In this document: one piece after another, positions 22,461 through 32,269 of the stretch
Position numbering within the stretch: the stretch's first letter is position 1
Layout: every line of letters starts with the position of its first letter
From: Corythucha ciliata
Lineage: Eukaryota > Arthropoda > Insecta > Hemiptera > Tingidae
Reading direction: 5' to 3'
Assembly: GCA_038030265.1 (NCBI GenBank)
Contig: CM075937.1
Coordinates: 41,830,198 to 41,894,197, forward strand
Length of the DNA: 64,000 bases
The notes under the pieces: model-generated
Told to the model about the DNA's origin: nothing
Database searches by the model: none
What the model saw: only the letters and a program-made list of their open reading frames with translations
Translations under genes and position numbers: made by a program

Positions 22461-23400
22461 GGAATAAAGCCCAAGATTGTAAAATTGTTTAAAAAAAACA
22501 AACAAACAAAACAAAACGCCAGCAACCCAGAGTAAAATCGCCTAATAAGGAAGTGATCGGATTGAAGTTACTCTTCGATCGTGCAACAACAAAGTAATTG
22601 GTCGTTTTTTCACTCTTCAATGAGCGAATGAAGACACAGAATCTCAATATGCGTGTGTATACGTACATTCATGTACTTTGAAATACATATTAGCATTAAA
22701 TAATTATTTTACGAAACGCTCTTATTTCGCTGCTAATGTTTATTTTAATTACGTATGTGTCCTAATCTTAATTTTCATACTTTTTGTAGCGCGCCTGATT
22801 ACTCTAGAGTTCAAAGCGAAGCGTGGGCCGGTTTCTGCATCGCATACGTTTTCTCGCCTAAGATTACTAGTGAGGAAAGAAGAAGAAAAAAAAATGCTAC
22901 AACAACCTACGAGTACTTACCGACTACTGTTGTTGAGTCTAGCACAGTTCGGTTGGAGTTCAGAAGGTTAGTTTGGCTGACTCAACGCGGCTGGCTTCCC
23001 AAAGCATAGTGAGGAGTATCAGATAAGTGACGATTAAAACTACAAAATTGTTTGCCTGACTGACATTTCAGAGACGATCAAAATAGCGAAGTGAATTTGG
23101 TAAGATTAACGGAACAGGAATGGTACGAATAACTCAGCATAGTGGGTTGGGTCAACCGACACTTTACGGTCAAAATAACCGAGCAGTGTGGGTGGCCATG
23201 ACGTTATGTATTCGGTTGCTATAAACGAAAGATCGGTTGGAGCAGCAGTATTCATGTGGAACGAATGACAGATCAGACTGAGTTAGTCCAACTGTAAAGC
23301 CGGTAGAGATAACCGAATATTCGGTAGTCGCTCGTTAACCAAGCGTTCAGTTAAAATAACCGTGTTGAATTTTGACCGAGTCTACTCGGTCAACCTCGGA

Positions 23401-23533
23401 TCAACCGAGCTAAGTCGGTCAGAGAGTTGCAACCGAGCAGACACGGTTATCAGGGAACTAGGTCAATTAGACCTAGCATACTTCTAACCGTGTCTGCTCG
23501 GTTGCAACTCTCTGACCGACTTAGCTCGGTTGA
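23401..23533. repeat. 49-bp perfect inverted repeat with nested hairpin
   Basis: 23401-23449 and 23485-23533 are exact reverse complements over 49 bp (outer strand starts TCAACCGAGCTAAGTCGG). The 35-base loop itself contains CTAGGTC-AATTA-GACCTAG. The stem carries several copies of the element's ACCGAG/CTCGGT motif and sits about 40 bp inside its right end. Confidence 0.9.
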
Positions 23534-23571
23534 TATTGACCGATTATCTGTCGATTTTTTTTCTCAGTGAT

Positions 23572-24856
23572 ATAATGCTGCGAAAAACCACGAGCAACAA
23601 GTCTTGCCCTGCGTTTGACGTTTCCATTTCCGTCAACCTTGGTCTTATAGACCCACTTACAGTCTACAACCTTACAGTTCACTGGACGATCCACCAGTTT
23701 CCACACACCGTTTTCCTTCATGGAAGTCAATTCCTCTTCCATCGCCTTCATCCAGTTTTCAATGTCTGGCCGAGCCATCGCCTCTTTGTAAGTAGACGGA
23801 TCTGTATTTTCTACCCCTCCCGCGAAATACAAAACAAAACCCGGATAATGATCCGGTGGTCTCCGATTTCGTTCAGGGTACCGTCTCTCATTCACCTCTT
23901 CAAAACCTTCAAAGTCTTCAGAACTCGAAAAATTTACTTCTTCATGAGACGAATCGTCAACCTCTTCTGACAGAGGGGAGTTCAAAACATCACCAGACGT
24001 CGGTAATGCATCGTCCTCGTATATTTGAGTCTCCTGATTATCTGTTGGTCCATCTGAAAAACACTCGACTTTGTTCTCTTCCTGTTTTTGCTCTATAAAA
24101 ACTACGTCCCGAGCCCTGACAATTTTATTTGGATTTTTAAGATCGATACTTTCGGTGCAATATCCCACGAAGACCACGACCAGTTTACGACTTTTAGCAT
24201 CCCATTTCTTTCGCTTCGTTTTGGGAATATGGGCAAAAGCTGTACAACCAAAGACTTTCAGGTGACTTAAATTTACTCGCTCACCTGACCATAACTGTTG
24301 CGGAACAATTCCTACCACCGCGCTGTGTGGTTCTCTGTTCTTGAGGTAGACAGCAGTATTACATGCTTCTGCCCACAGACTTCTCGGCATGGATGAATCC
24401 AGGAACATGGTACGTGCCATTTCACAGATAGTTCGATTGGCACGTTCGGCTACGCCATTGTTCTCCGGTGTGTACGGAATCGTAAGCTGATGACGCACTC
24501 CATTTTTCCTGAGATAGCCTGTAAACTCCGAATTGGCATACTCCGTCCCGTTATCCATTCTAGCTGATGGCTTTAATTTTTAATCCAGTCTCGTTCTCCA
24601 CTAACGCTTTAAAATCCAGAAAAGTTTGGAACGCCTGACTTTTTGATTTTAAGAAATAAGCGAACATCATCCGACTGTGATCGTCAACAAAAAACATCAT
24701 GTACCTTGCACCTCCAACAGATACCTCCGACATCGGTCCACATAGATCGGAATGAACAAGCTCGAGTTTCTGTGACTTCCGGCGCTCACTGTTTGAATGG
24801 ATCGCGATGTTGCTTACCCAAAATGCATGGCTCACATTGAGTAGAATCACTATCAT
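23572..24856 (-). pseudogene. Copia-2 integrase core and RT N-terminus
   Basis: Read on the minus strand, 24856-24560 gives the first part of the integrase core with VHSDLCGPMSEVSVGGARYM and FFVDDHSR. After a frameshift near 24560, the frame from 24558 continues with DNGTEYANSEF and PYTPENNGVAERANRT, completing the D-D-E catalytic set. The post-core segment (WSGERVNLSHLKVFGCTAFA) follows, then an acidic linker, then the RT start (MKAMEEELTSMKENGVWKLV, KWVYKTK, RARLVARGFSQ). The DNA element then interrupts at 23571. Integrase would insert the cDNA, and the linker joins it to RT. It carries at least one frameshift. Confidence 0.9.
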
Positions 24857-25574
24857 CGAAATTCACACCACTGACCAAACCATCTCGCAGTAACTCTGCC
24901 GATTTACGGTTGATGTGACCGAGCCACTTGTGCCACAAAGCGTACAAAGCTTTTTCCTGGCAGGTAACCGAAAAAACTGTTTTGCTGTTGGGAATACTCA
25001 CGTCGTTAAGCTTATAAACCCCTGCCACAGCCTCGCCCTCAACATTGCATTCCGACTCGAGAAAAATGCGACAACCTTTTGAATCAAGATGTACGCACAA
25101 ACCTTTCTGAGTCATCTGGAAAACCGACAAAAGATTTGCAGAAGCATCCGGGGCATAAATCATGTCATGAATTTGACGGGGTTCCCCTCTAATTTTTATT
25201 TCGACGTCACCAGATCCTGAAAATTCTAACGAATGTTTTTTATTTGCACAAGCTAGTTTACCGTTGACGTCTTCACGATAATTCCGCAACCAATCTTTCC
25301 GCGGAGTTAAACTAGTCGAACAACACGAGTCAATAAAAATATCGTCTGGAGAAAAATCGGCGACGGCGAACGCACCAAATAGACTCCACTTTTTTTGCCT
25401 ACTTGAGCCTTTTTCTCCGGCCAAACCTCCAGACGAATTCCGTTCATCCTTTGCAGGAACTTTCGAGCATTCTGATTTAAAATGACCTTTCTCATTACAT
25501 CGAAAACAACGTAAATTTTTCTTATTATTTCCAAGGACACTTTTTTTATTTTTGAGCAAAAGTGCTGTGCACAC
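24786..25574 (-). pseudogene. Copia-2 nucleocapsid, protease and pre-integrase region
   Basis: It encodes a zinc knuckle CFRCNEKGHFKSEC, a protease region FIDSCCSTSLTPRKDWLRNY, and the pre-integrase domain with LWHKWLGHINRKSAELLR and CEPCILGKQHRDPF. The protease triad is normally DSG(A/T/S) but reads DSC here, so the enzyme is probably dead even apart from the frameshifts. It overlaps the end of the gag frame at about 25560, where a frameshift joins the two. Confidence 0.85.
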
Positions 25575-26164
25575 TCATTTTGTGTTGTACTACTGACCGA
25601 TTTAAGATCCTCCTGGAGTAACTGAACACGCACCAACTCAGACGTGATCCGAACAGACGAGTTTTCCAGTGCCATTCGCATGGGTCTATATTCTTGCGGT
25701 AGTCCTCTCAACATGATAACTGCAATGAAATCGTCATCTAATCCCTTACCAATGTCCTCCAATTTGTGAGCAATGGTCATGATTGACGTGACGTAGTCAT
25801 GCATCGATCCATGCTTGTTGAGTCTTTGATCCAGCAGGGCATCGATCAAACTAATCCTCCTGTTTAAACCCTTGTCTTCGAAAGATTTAGACAGCTCGTC
25901 CCAAGCCTCCTTCGCCCTTGAACAATTTCGAATATAAGGATAAATGTGTGGTTCTACGTACAAACCAATTGTGGCCAGCGCGTCCGCGTCTTTTTCCGGA
26001 TCCGGGGTCTTCCCTTCCCCATATGCATCCCCGGTTATGTACGCCCACAACTTCTCCTTGATCAGGACATTCTTCAGCGCGAATTTCCAGTTGTTGTAGT
26101 CATCACTACCACTTAATTTGCCGACCGAAGGAAAACCACTGACTCAAACCGCTGCTCCTGACAT
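25307..26164 (-). pseudogene. Copia-2 gag
   Basis: The likely ATG is at 26164-26162 (MSGAAV), followed by an in-frame TGA eight codons later. The frame then gives LSGSDDYNNWKFALKNVL, LWAYITGD, and the Gag core with AKEAWDELSKSFEDKGLNRR, MHDYVTSIMTIAHKLEDIG and MLRGLPQEYRPMRMALENSS. It has the same architecture as Copia-1 Gag but is clearly a different family. A frameshift near 25560 passes reading to the nucleocapsid frame. Confidence 0.85.
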
Positions 26165-26224
26165 GACCGCGAATTCCGGTGCGAACAACTTCGAACTACC
26201 TTCTCACTCAACTTCTTGCTTCAG

Positions 26225-26240
26225 ACGCTGGGCCCATTAC
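26225..26240 (-). other. Copia-2 primer binding site
   Basis: Minus strand TAATGGGCCCAGC directly after the 5' LTR matches, with one mismatch, the complement of the initiator tRNA-Met anticodon stem-loop. Half-tRNA priming is characteristic of Copia elements. Confidence 0.7.
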
Positions 26241-26621
26241 CACTTAAAAATGGGTGGAATTGCGTATGAAATAAAGAAGTGAGAATAAGAAATCAAATTG
26301 TATTTAAGGAATGAAAGAAATGACAAGGACTGAAACCGAGAAAAGGAGGATGAACAATATTTTTGTTTTTTTTTAACATACGTCAAGCTAAGGAACCTTT
26401 AAAGACGAGTAGACGCATACGGCGCCATGTTCGTTCTTATCAGTTTAATAAGAATGGTTGGGGGTGGTTTGTTGACATCCACAAAAGGTGGATTTTACAA
26501 GACTGATAATTGATAAGAGCGAACATGGCGTCTGTGATTTTACCTGTCTGATTATAGGTTCTCTAGTCAAGCATGTGATAACAAAATGGAGTGAGGCGTA
26601 TTAATCGGATTATATTTCCAA
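26241..26621 (-). repeat. Copia-2 5' LTR carrying a MITE
   Basis: Aligned to the 3' LTR (19007-19206), the two are near-identical except for a 177-bp insertion at 26389-26565 with a 7-bp duplication of GTCAAGC. Confidence 0.9.
26389..26565. mobile_element. MITE in the Copia-2 5' LTR
   Basis: The empty site is preserved in the other LTR (GTCAAGCATGTG at about 19150-19161), so the insertion is proven. GTCAAGC is duplicated at 26382-26388 and 26566-26572, with an eighth base mismatched. The ends are TAAGGAACCT and AGGTTCTCTA. Internal inverted arms GGCGCCATGTTCGTTCTTAT (about 26421-26440) and ATAAGAGCGAACATGGCG (about 26513-26530) make a long hairpin. A 7-8 bp duplication suggests a hAT-type MITE. 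Confidence 0.85.
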
Positions 26622-26627
26622 CAAAAT

Positions 26628-26902
26628 CGAACTTGGGAATTAGTTGATAGGCCCCCCGGTAAGAATATCGTTCAAAATAAATGGGTATTTCGTATAAAAA
26701 GGGACCAAAATGGAAAAATTGTTCGTTTTAAAGCTCGATTAGTGGCTAAGGGGTTTTCTCAAAAAATAGGTCAAGATTATACGGAAACTTTTCCCCCTGT
26801 AATCAGGTATAGTAATTTAAGATTATTAATCGCCTTGGCTGTAGAGCTTGATCTCCAAGCTGATCACCTCGATGTTGAAACAGCTTTTCTCCATGGAGAT
26901 AT
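26628..26902 (+). pseudogene. Copia-1 reverse transcriptase, middle fragment
   Basis: It resumes the frame broken at 19006: RTWELVDRPPGKNIVQNKWV, then RFKARLVAKGFSQKIGQDYT and HLDVETAFLHGDM. This contains the first catalytic Asp region. It is cut at 26902 by a foldback element. Base composition is much more AT-rich than the gag/integrase part of the same element. Confidence 0.9.
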
Positions 26903-28546
26903 GGGTGTTTCAGGAGGAATGTGCAATACTTTGCCATGTTGTAGTACGCACCTGGACGCACCAAAAATACCATATGAGCATATGGTCGAAAGTGGTTACC
27001 TTACGAGATATCGGCATTTTCCTGTTTTTCACGCTCTTCGTGACTTTTTTACACAAAGAGCGGGTTCAAAGCTCGCAATCCAAGTTTAGACAAAAACTAA
27101 TGACTGATTCGGAAAGAGCAGAAAATGTCCTTCTCGAATCTGTCATTAGAATGGGGTTTCGGAGTTAATTTGAACATGTAATCTGCATGAAAACACAGGA
27201 AAAATGAAATGCCAAAAATAGCAGGTGAATTTCAAGGTGGCGTACGTCAGCTGTTTTATGGTCTCACGAGTGGCAAAATTGATGAAAACTTCTCCATTCG
27301 ATGGCCTTTCGAATGGTGTATTACAAACCGTATTTACGTGAACCATGAGGGCAGCAGGCACGCTAGAAACAGAAAAAACGTAGGAAAATGGTCGTATTGG
27401 AGCGATAATCACTTGGGATTATGTCCTTAGCGGACCCCTGTAATTTGCAAAATAAGACGGCTATGGGATATGGTGGTATGCTAACTTCATCTAGGGGCGG
27501 TGAGACATGAATTCAAATGTGGAGGATAGTTTCTCAGCCCCCACCCCTACGGATGGATCCAATTATTGTTACTTCGACCACTTGTCACCGCCGGCCGTCA
27601 AGCCCGGAGGTGGTGGTAGATTCCTTGTCCTTGACTCGGCGTTGATACTAATTTTTACACTTCCCTTGAGAATCACGCCAAGCCTCCCGTTCTTTAATGA
27701 AAAGAGCCCAGAGACCCGTCACATAAGAAGCGTGGTCGACTTTTTAAGCATTTCATACCTCCTGTGGACATGAAAAATAATTCTAGCCATCATGAGAGGG
27801 GGTATGATGGCGATGGAAGGTAGCGGGAAAACCACATGGGTCCCAGATTACTACTATCTGCGTGGCTATAGCTATGTATCAAAAATTATTGATTCATTAG
27901 AAGGGAGGGGGGGTGAGCACTCTGTCCTCCTTAGTAGAGCACGCCGAGAGGCCATACCGCCGTTGAAATGAAGTTACTCCCATAGACTGAATCGTATTTT
28001 GAAAATTAGAGGGTCTGCTAAGGACATAATCCCAAGTGATTATCGCTCCAATACGACCATTTTCCTACGTTTTTTCTGTTTCCAGCGTGCCTGCTGCCCT
28101 CATGGTTCACGTAAATACGGTTTGTAATACACCATTCGAAAGGCCATCGAATGGAGAAGTTTTCATCAATTTTGCCACTCGTGAGACCATAAAACAGCTG
28201 ACGTACGGCCACCTTGAAATTCACCTGCTATTTTTGGCATTTCATTTTTCCTGTGTTTTCATGCAGATTACATGTTCAAATTAACTCCGAAACCCCATTC
28301 TAATGACAGATTCGAGAAGGACATTTTCTGCTCTTTCCGAATCAGTCATTAGTTTTTGTCTAAACTTGGATTGCGAGCTGTGAACCCGCTCTTTGTGTAA
28401 AAAAGTCACGAAGAGCGTGAAAAACAGGAAAATGCCGATATCTCGTAAGGTAACCACTTTCGACCATATGCTCATATGGTATTTTTGGTGCGTCCAGGTG
28501 AGTACTACAACATGGCAAAGTATTGCACATTCCTCCTGAAACACCC
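26903..28546. mobile_element. Foldback DNA element with ~535-bp inverted arms
   Basis: The left arm (26903-27437) and right arm (28011-28546) are near-identical reverse complements. Both start GGGTGTTTCAGGAGGAATGT at the outer end and finish near CTTGGGATTATGTCC at the inner end. The 573-bp centre (27438-28010) has no recognised coding sequence. Small ORFs inside the arms are mirrored by the same peptide on the other strand and are not genes. It interrupts Copia-1 RT between HGDM and VDEQIFM. No target duplication longer than 1-2 bp is evident, so the superfamily is not assigned. Confidence 0.85.
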
Positions 28547-28994
28547 TGTAGACGAACAAATTTTCATGGCTCAGCCCGAGGGTTTTGAAGTTGATTGTGA
28601 GGACAAAGTTTGTTTTTTGCGGAAAGGTTTGTACGGTCTCAAGCAATCAAGCCGACTATGGTTTAAGAAGGCCACTGGCGTTCTTTTACAGTCTGGATTC
28701 ACTGAATCAAAAATAGAGCCTTGTATTTTTTTCATGATAACCAAAAATTCGATCGTAATAGTAGCTCTTTTTGTAGACGATTTTTTCATTTTTTATAATA
28801 ATACAAAAGAAGCCAAAAATTTGAAATCAGTTTTGAACAAAAATTTCAAAACAAAAGATTTGGGACCAATTTCAAATTGTCTAGGGATGAAAATAGAACG
28901 TGACCATACAAACCAGACTTTGAAAATCAGTCAGGAGCAATACATAAATAAAATTTTAACAAAATTTTGGATGTCTGACGCTAAAAAGGTATAA
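28547..28994 (+). pseudogene. Copia-1 reverse transcriptase, C-terminal part
   Basis: VDEQIFMAQPEGFEVDCEDK, then KVCFLRKGLYGLKQSSRLWF and the catalytic box in VALFVDDFFIFYNN (FVDD in place of the usual YVDD), then SNCLGMKIERDHTNQTLKIS. It ends at an in-frame TAA (28992-28994). The RNase H continues in the same frame. Confidence 0.9.
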
Positions 28995-29000
28995 ACACCC

Positions 29001-29729
29001 ATGGAACAAAATAAAAAATTTTCGTTGGAGGGAGAGTCATACGACGCCCCTTACCAGGAACTCATAGGGTCATTACTTTACTTGTCTGTTTGTTCCCGTC
29101 CAGATGTAAGTTTTTGTGTTACCTATTTAAGTCAATTTAATGTAAAGCATTCAAAGGAGCATTGGTTGGCATGTAAAAGAGTCTTGAGGTATTTAATCGA
29201 CACCAAAAATATGGGTATTATGTATAAAAAGACCGGAAAGCCCCTCGCTGGTTTTGTAGATGCCGATTGGGCAAATGACTCAAAAGATTCAAAATCGTTT
29301 TCTGGATTTGTATTCAAATTAGCCGATGGGCCTGTCTCTTGGGAATCCCAAAAGCAAAAAACTGTGTCCCTTTCCTCCACAGAAGCTGAATTCATTGGAA
29401 TTTGTGAAGCTGTAAAAGAAGCAATTTATCTCGAAAGCTTATTCAATGAACTGTTTTCAAATTCAAAATTACTTGAAATTTTTTGCCAAAGACCTATACA
29501 TTTATTCAACGACAATCAGGGTGCCATAAAACTAACCCAAAACAGTGCCTTTCACAAAAGAACCAAACATGTAAGAGTCAAATACCATTTTATACAAGAT
29601 GTTATTGAAAATAGGTCAGTTGTTCTTCACTACGTTCCTACAGAAAATATGGTCGCGGATATTCTAACAAAAGCACTGGGACCCGAAAAACATTATAAAT
29701 TTTGTAAAGACTTGAATTTGTTGCCTTAA
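29001..29729 (+). pseudogene. Copia-1 RNase H and C-terminus
   Basis: Same frame as the RT, separated by one stop. It contains YQELIGSLLYLSVCSRPDVS, FVDADWANDSKDSKSFSGFV, SSTEAEFIGICEAVKEAIYL, FNDNQGAIKLTQN and HKRTKHVRVKYHFIQD. The catalytic Asp, Glu and Asp of the Copia RNase H are all present. The frame ends at 29729. It is 242 codons, the expected length for this part. Confidence 0.92.
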
Positions 29730-29819
29730 ATTTGAAATTGTGATACTTTGTATGTTCTTAAATGTGTACTTTCAACAAAAATACGGCTTCGAATTTTTAA
29801 GACCGCACCAATCCTTCCA

Positions 29820-30033
29820 TTAAGGGAGAGTGTTGAATTTTTATAATAGAATAATTGGTGTGGTAAGACTGTTTGTTTATAGCTCGTTCTCTATCTCTCT
29901 CTGTTGTAACCTTAGTCTAGTCGTCCATCATGAAGCCATCGAACAATGTGCTCTTACAATTAGTTATTGCGTTTAATAAAAAGACTTAATCAATTCCGTG
30001 GCCTAAAAACATTAATTCGGACCTCTACCTCCA
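29820..30033 (+). repeat. Copia-1 polypurine tract and 3' LTR
   Basis: The purine tract AAGGGAGAG (29822-29830) is directly followed by TGTTGAATT, a standard TG LTR start. The LTR runs to about TCCA at 30033. Its last ~43 bp match 14207-14250 in the leader. The rest has no counterpart at the 5' side. A poly(A)-signal-like AATAAA lies at about 29974-29979. Confidence 0.75.
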
Positions 30034-30039
30034 ATAAAT

Positions 30040-31735
30040 ATAACTCTTCAGTAATGAGGAAGTTTCATGGGTCAGAACTTATTCATAAATCTATTTTTTA
30101 AGATTTATTTATGCTAAAATAGAGCATAAATCGTGAACCACGCCAGCTAGCATGTTTGTGTCATATGCGCCTTCCGAAAAAAAATTCGCCTGCATGTAAC
30201 GTAGCTGTCGGAGAGCAGTTTGTTGTGTTTCTTTGCCTTATTTTCTACTAGAGCTCTCCAATAATAAAGTAATGGAGGATTAATAGATGAGCTGTTTGGA
30301 GCCATGAAAAGGATAGAGAATACAAGGGATATTACGTTGTAGAAAATGTTCGTTTTGGCGGGATTTCAAATATGCCAATTTTTGTTAATAAATAAAAAAT
30401 ATTTCTGAAGGGTTTTAACTTTTTCTTTATTTATTCACGCGGAAGGATTGACATGCCTCATCCAAAAAAAATATTTTTGGAAAATGTGAAACTTCTAAGC
30501 ACAGATCATTTTCGGTGAAAAATATAAATAAAAAAACAGAAGTGACCACTGAATTTATGACGTGAAGCCAAGGTCGTCATCAAAGCCGGCTCCACACGTA
30601 CGGTATTTGCCAAATAACGAGCAAAATATTTTTCAATTTTCAGTTGGTCGGTTTCTATTGGCAATGCTAGAAACTGATTAATATTTTGCTCGTTATTTGG
30701 CAAACACCGCATGTGTGGAGCCGGCTTGAAATCATATTTAAGCATTGCTTGACACGAAGCTCCTGTAAACCGCTGTAAACTGGGCAATAAATTTCATTCG
30801 CAATTTGTCTGCGGAGACCTCAAATAATAATTATGCCACTCTTTTATAACCGTTAAATGAGCGCGAGCCTCCGCTCCTTTTTGTTTTAACGACTCTCCGT
30901 GCACCAATTTTCTAAGATCAAGAATAGTTAGGTAACAGGATACTTATTGATTTTAGTACAATAGTGAAAAAGCATGCCAAACAAGGTGAAAGCATGCCTA
31001 AAACGAGGAATCGGGATTGCCCCTACCTCTTCGCCATCTTCCTCGCTTTTTACAATCGTTTGGTTGTCGAGGTAAAATTCTTCCACTGTGTGAATGCATA
31101 ATTTAGAGAACCGTTGAGCAGACAGGGAACGGAAGACCTCACTTATAAAAAAATTCTCATTTTCAATGACACTTAATTACACTAGGAAAATATTACCAAT
31201 TAATTGCTCATTTATCACCTTCCGACCTCGTCATTCAAATTCACGTTCTTTTAAGGAATAATATACCTACAATGTTTACCTTTTTTCCGTGATTGAATAA
31301 ATTAGGGCAAGACATAAACTGACAAATATGTACATAATGACGGCACGTAAAAAAAATGTTATTATATTGGTGGGGAGAAGAGAGATAATTAGAAGAAATT
31401 GCGATAGGGACCCTCCTCTTGGGGACACGAATAGAAATACAAGCAAGCGTTGGTTATTGATGGTGGTAGAGGAGAGTTCTGTACAGTCGAAATAATTGCG
31501 TGTAGCTAATTGCCGCATTGCACAATTTCCTCTAGTTATACCGGGTTTCATTATTTCTTTTGACTGAGGAGGGAAAATATTAAACGTGGTTCTTATAAGA
31601 CGCACTTCGAGCATAGTGAAGGTGAATAATGGTAGAGAATTTATAAATTACTTCAGGATTCTTTACAGCCGGAATGCGTTTTAATTCAAAAAACTTATGT
31701 ATAAAAACTTCTCGGCTAAAATAGAGGAAATACGC
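30040..31735. other. Unique non-coding DNA
   Basis: No gene recognised apart from the palindromic MITE at 30581-30729. It is AT-rich, with no minisatellite. Confidence 0.4.
30581..30729. mobile_element. Palindromic MITE
   Basis: The arms 30581-30630 and 30680-30729 are imperfect reverse complements, with outer GCCGGCTCCACAC / GTGTGGAGCCGGC and inner TTTGCCAAATAACGAGCAAA / TTTGCTCGTTATTTGGCAAA. The loop is about 49 bp. The flanking TCAAA/TTGA may belong to the inverted repeat. No coding content. Confidence 0.75.
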
Positions 31736-31739
31736 TGAT

Positions 31740-31984
31740 CCCCAGTTTTTTGTATAGGTCCTTACTCCTTACTCATGCTTGAAAATGGCTAAACTCACTA
31801 TACTCGCGCTCTAAAAATAGCCAGACTGACTTTAAAAGCTCAACAAATGGATAAACTGACGATTCGCGTCCTCAAAACGCCAAAATAGATTATTCCTGCC
31901 TTGAAAATGGCAAAATCTGCTACTCGCGCGCCAAAAATCGTATTCTGGCTTGACGTAGGTAGTAGGCACTATTTGCGCCCTAAA
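31740..31984. repeat. Type I minisatellite (forward)
   Basis: Units such as CGCGCTCTAAAAATAGCCAG and GAAAATGGCAAAATCTGCTA at ~30-bp spacing. Confidence 0.6.
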
Positions 31985-32250
31985 CAGTAGCGTACAGATG
32001 TTGTGGCGAGGGGGACGGACCACCCCGGGCCCCCTATATCTGACGGGGCCCCCAAAAAGCTTAAATACGGGAAAATTAGGTTTTTTAAGTTCTATATTCA
32101 TGGATGTAGGTATGGGAAAAGGTTGGACAGCGATTTGGCTTCTTTCTACGAATTTCAGTCTATATTCGACCTGGAGAAAATAACGTTACAAGTGATTGAA
32201 GCGAGTGTGGGCTGAATACTCGATTGAGCCTCCGAGAAAGCAATTCTGGT
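31985..32250. mobile_element. hAT-like terminus (partial)
   Basis: CAGTAGCGTACAGATGTTG at 31985, followed by G/C-rich GGGGACGG and CCCCGGGCCCCC, has the look of a hAT terminal repeat. A similar end in reverse (GGTCCGCTACTG) lies at 35588-35599. The flanking 8-mers do not match, so these are not proven partners. Confidence 0.3.
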
Positions 32251-32269
32251 GGCTCAAATACAGAAAATT

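Larger units (their letters stand above)
20528..23571. mobile_element. DNA element with CACTG-like ends inserted in Copia-2
   Basis: The element interrupts Copia-2 RT exactly between two codons of a conserved segment. The ends are ACTGAGAAAAAAA (20528-20540) and TTTTTTTCTCAGTGAT (to 23571), and ATA occurs on both sides (20525-20527 and 23572-23574), a 3-bp duplication. CACTG-type ends with 3-bp duplications recall the CACTA/EnSpm superfamily. Both ends (20540-20830 and 23100-23560) are dense in CTCGGT/ACCGAG and AACCG motifs, like the subterminal repeats of that superfamily. The ~2.2-kb middle has no transposase I can recognise, so the element looks non-autonomous. It could instead be an unknown class. 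TTTTTT runs make the exact end uncertain by 1-3 bases. Confidence 0.65.
19007..26621 (-). mobile_element. Copia-2: LTR retrotransposon on the minus strand
   Basis: Complete in outline: LTRs at 19007-19206 (3' LTR) and 26241-26621 (5' LTR, enlarged by a MITE), with a CAAAAT target duplication outside. The order read on the minus strand is gag, protease, integrase, RT and RNase H, which defines the Copia superfamily. The primer binding site next to the 5' LTR is TAATGGGCCCAGC, complementary to the initiator tRNA-Met anticodon arm. It inserted into the RT start of Copia-1. The body is split by a ~3.0-kb DNA element at 20528-23571, and there are frameshifts and stops in gag, integrase and RNase H, so it is inactive. 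Confidence 0.9.

Noticed and set aside
24643..24840. Plus-strand ORFs across 23.5-25 kb
   Set aside because: They are antisense shadows of the minus-strand Copia-2 coding region.
27209..28224. Twin ORFs with the same peptide on opposite strands
   Set aside because: They are the two arms of the foldback element read in mirror image, with no domain and no coding evidence.
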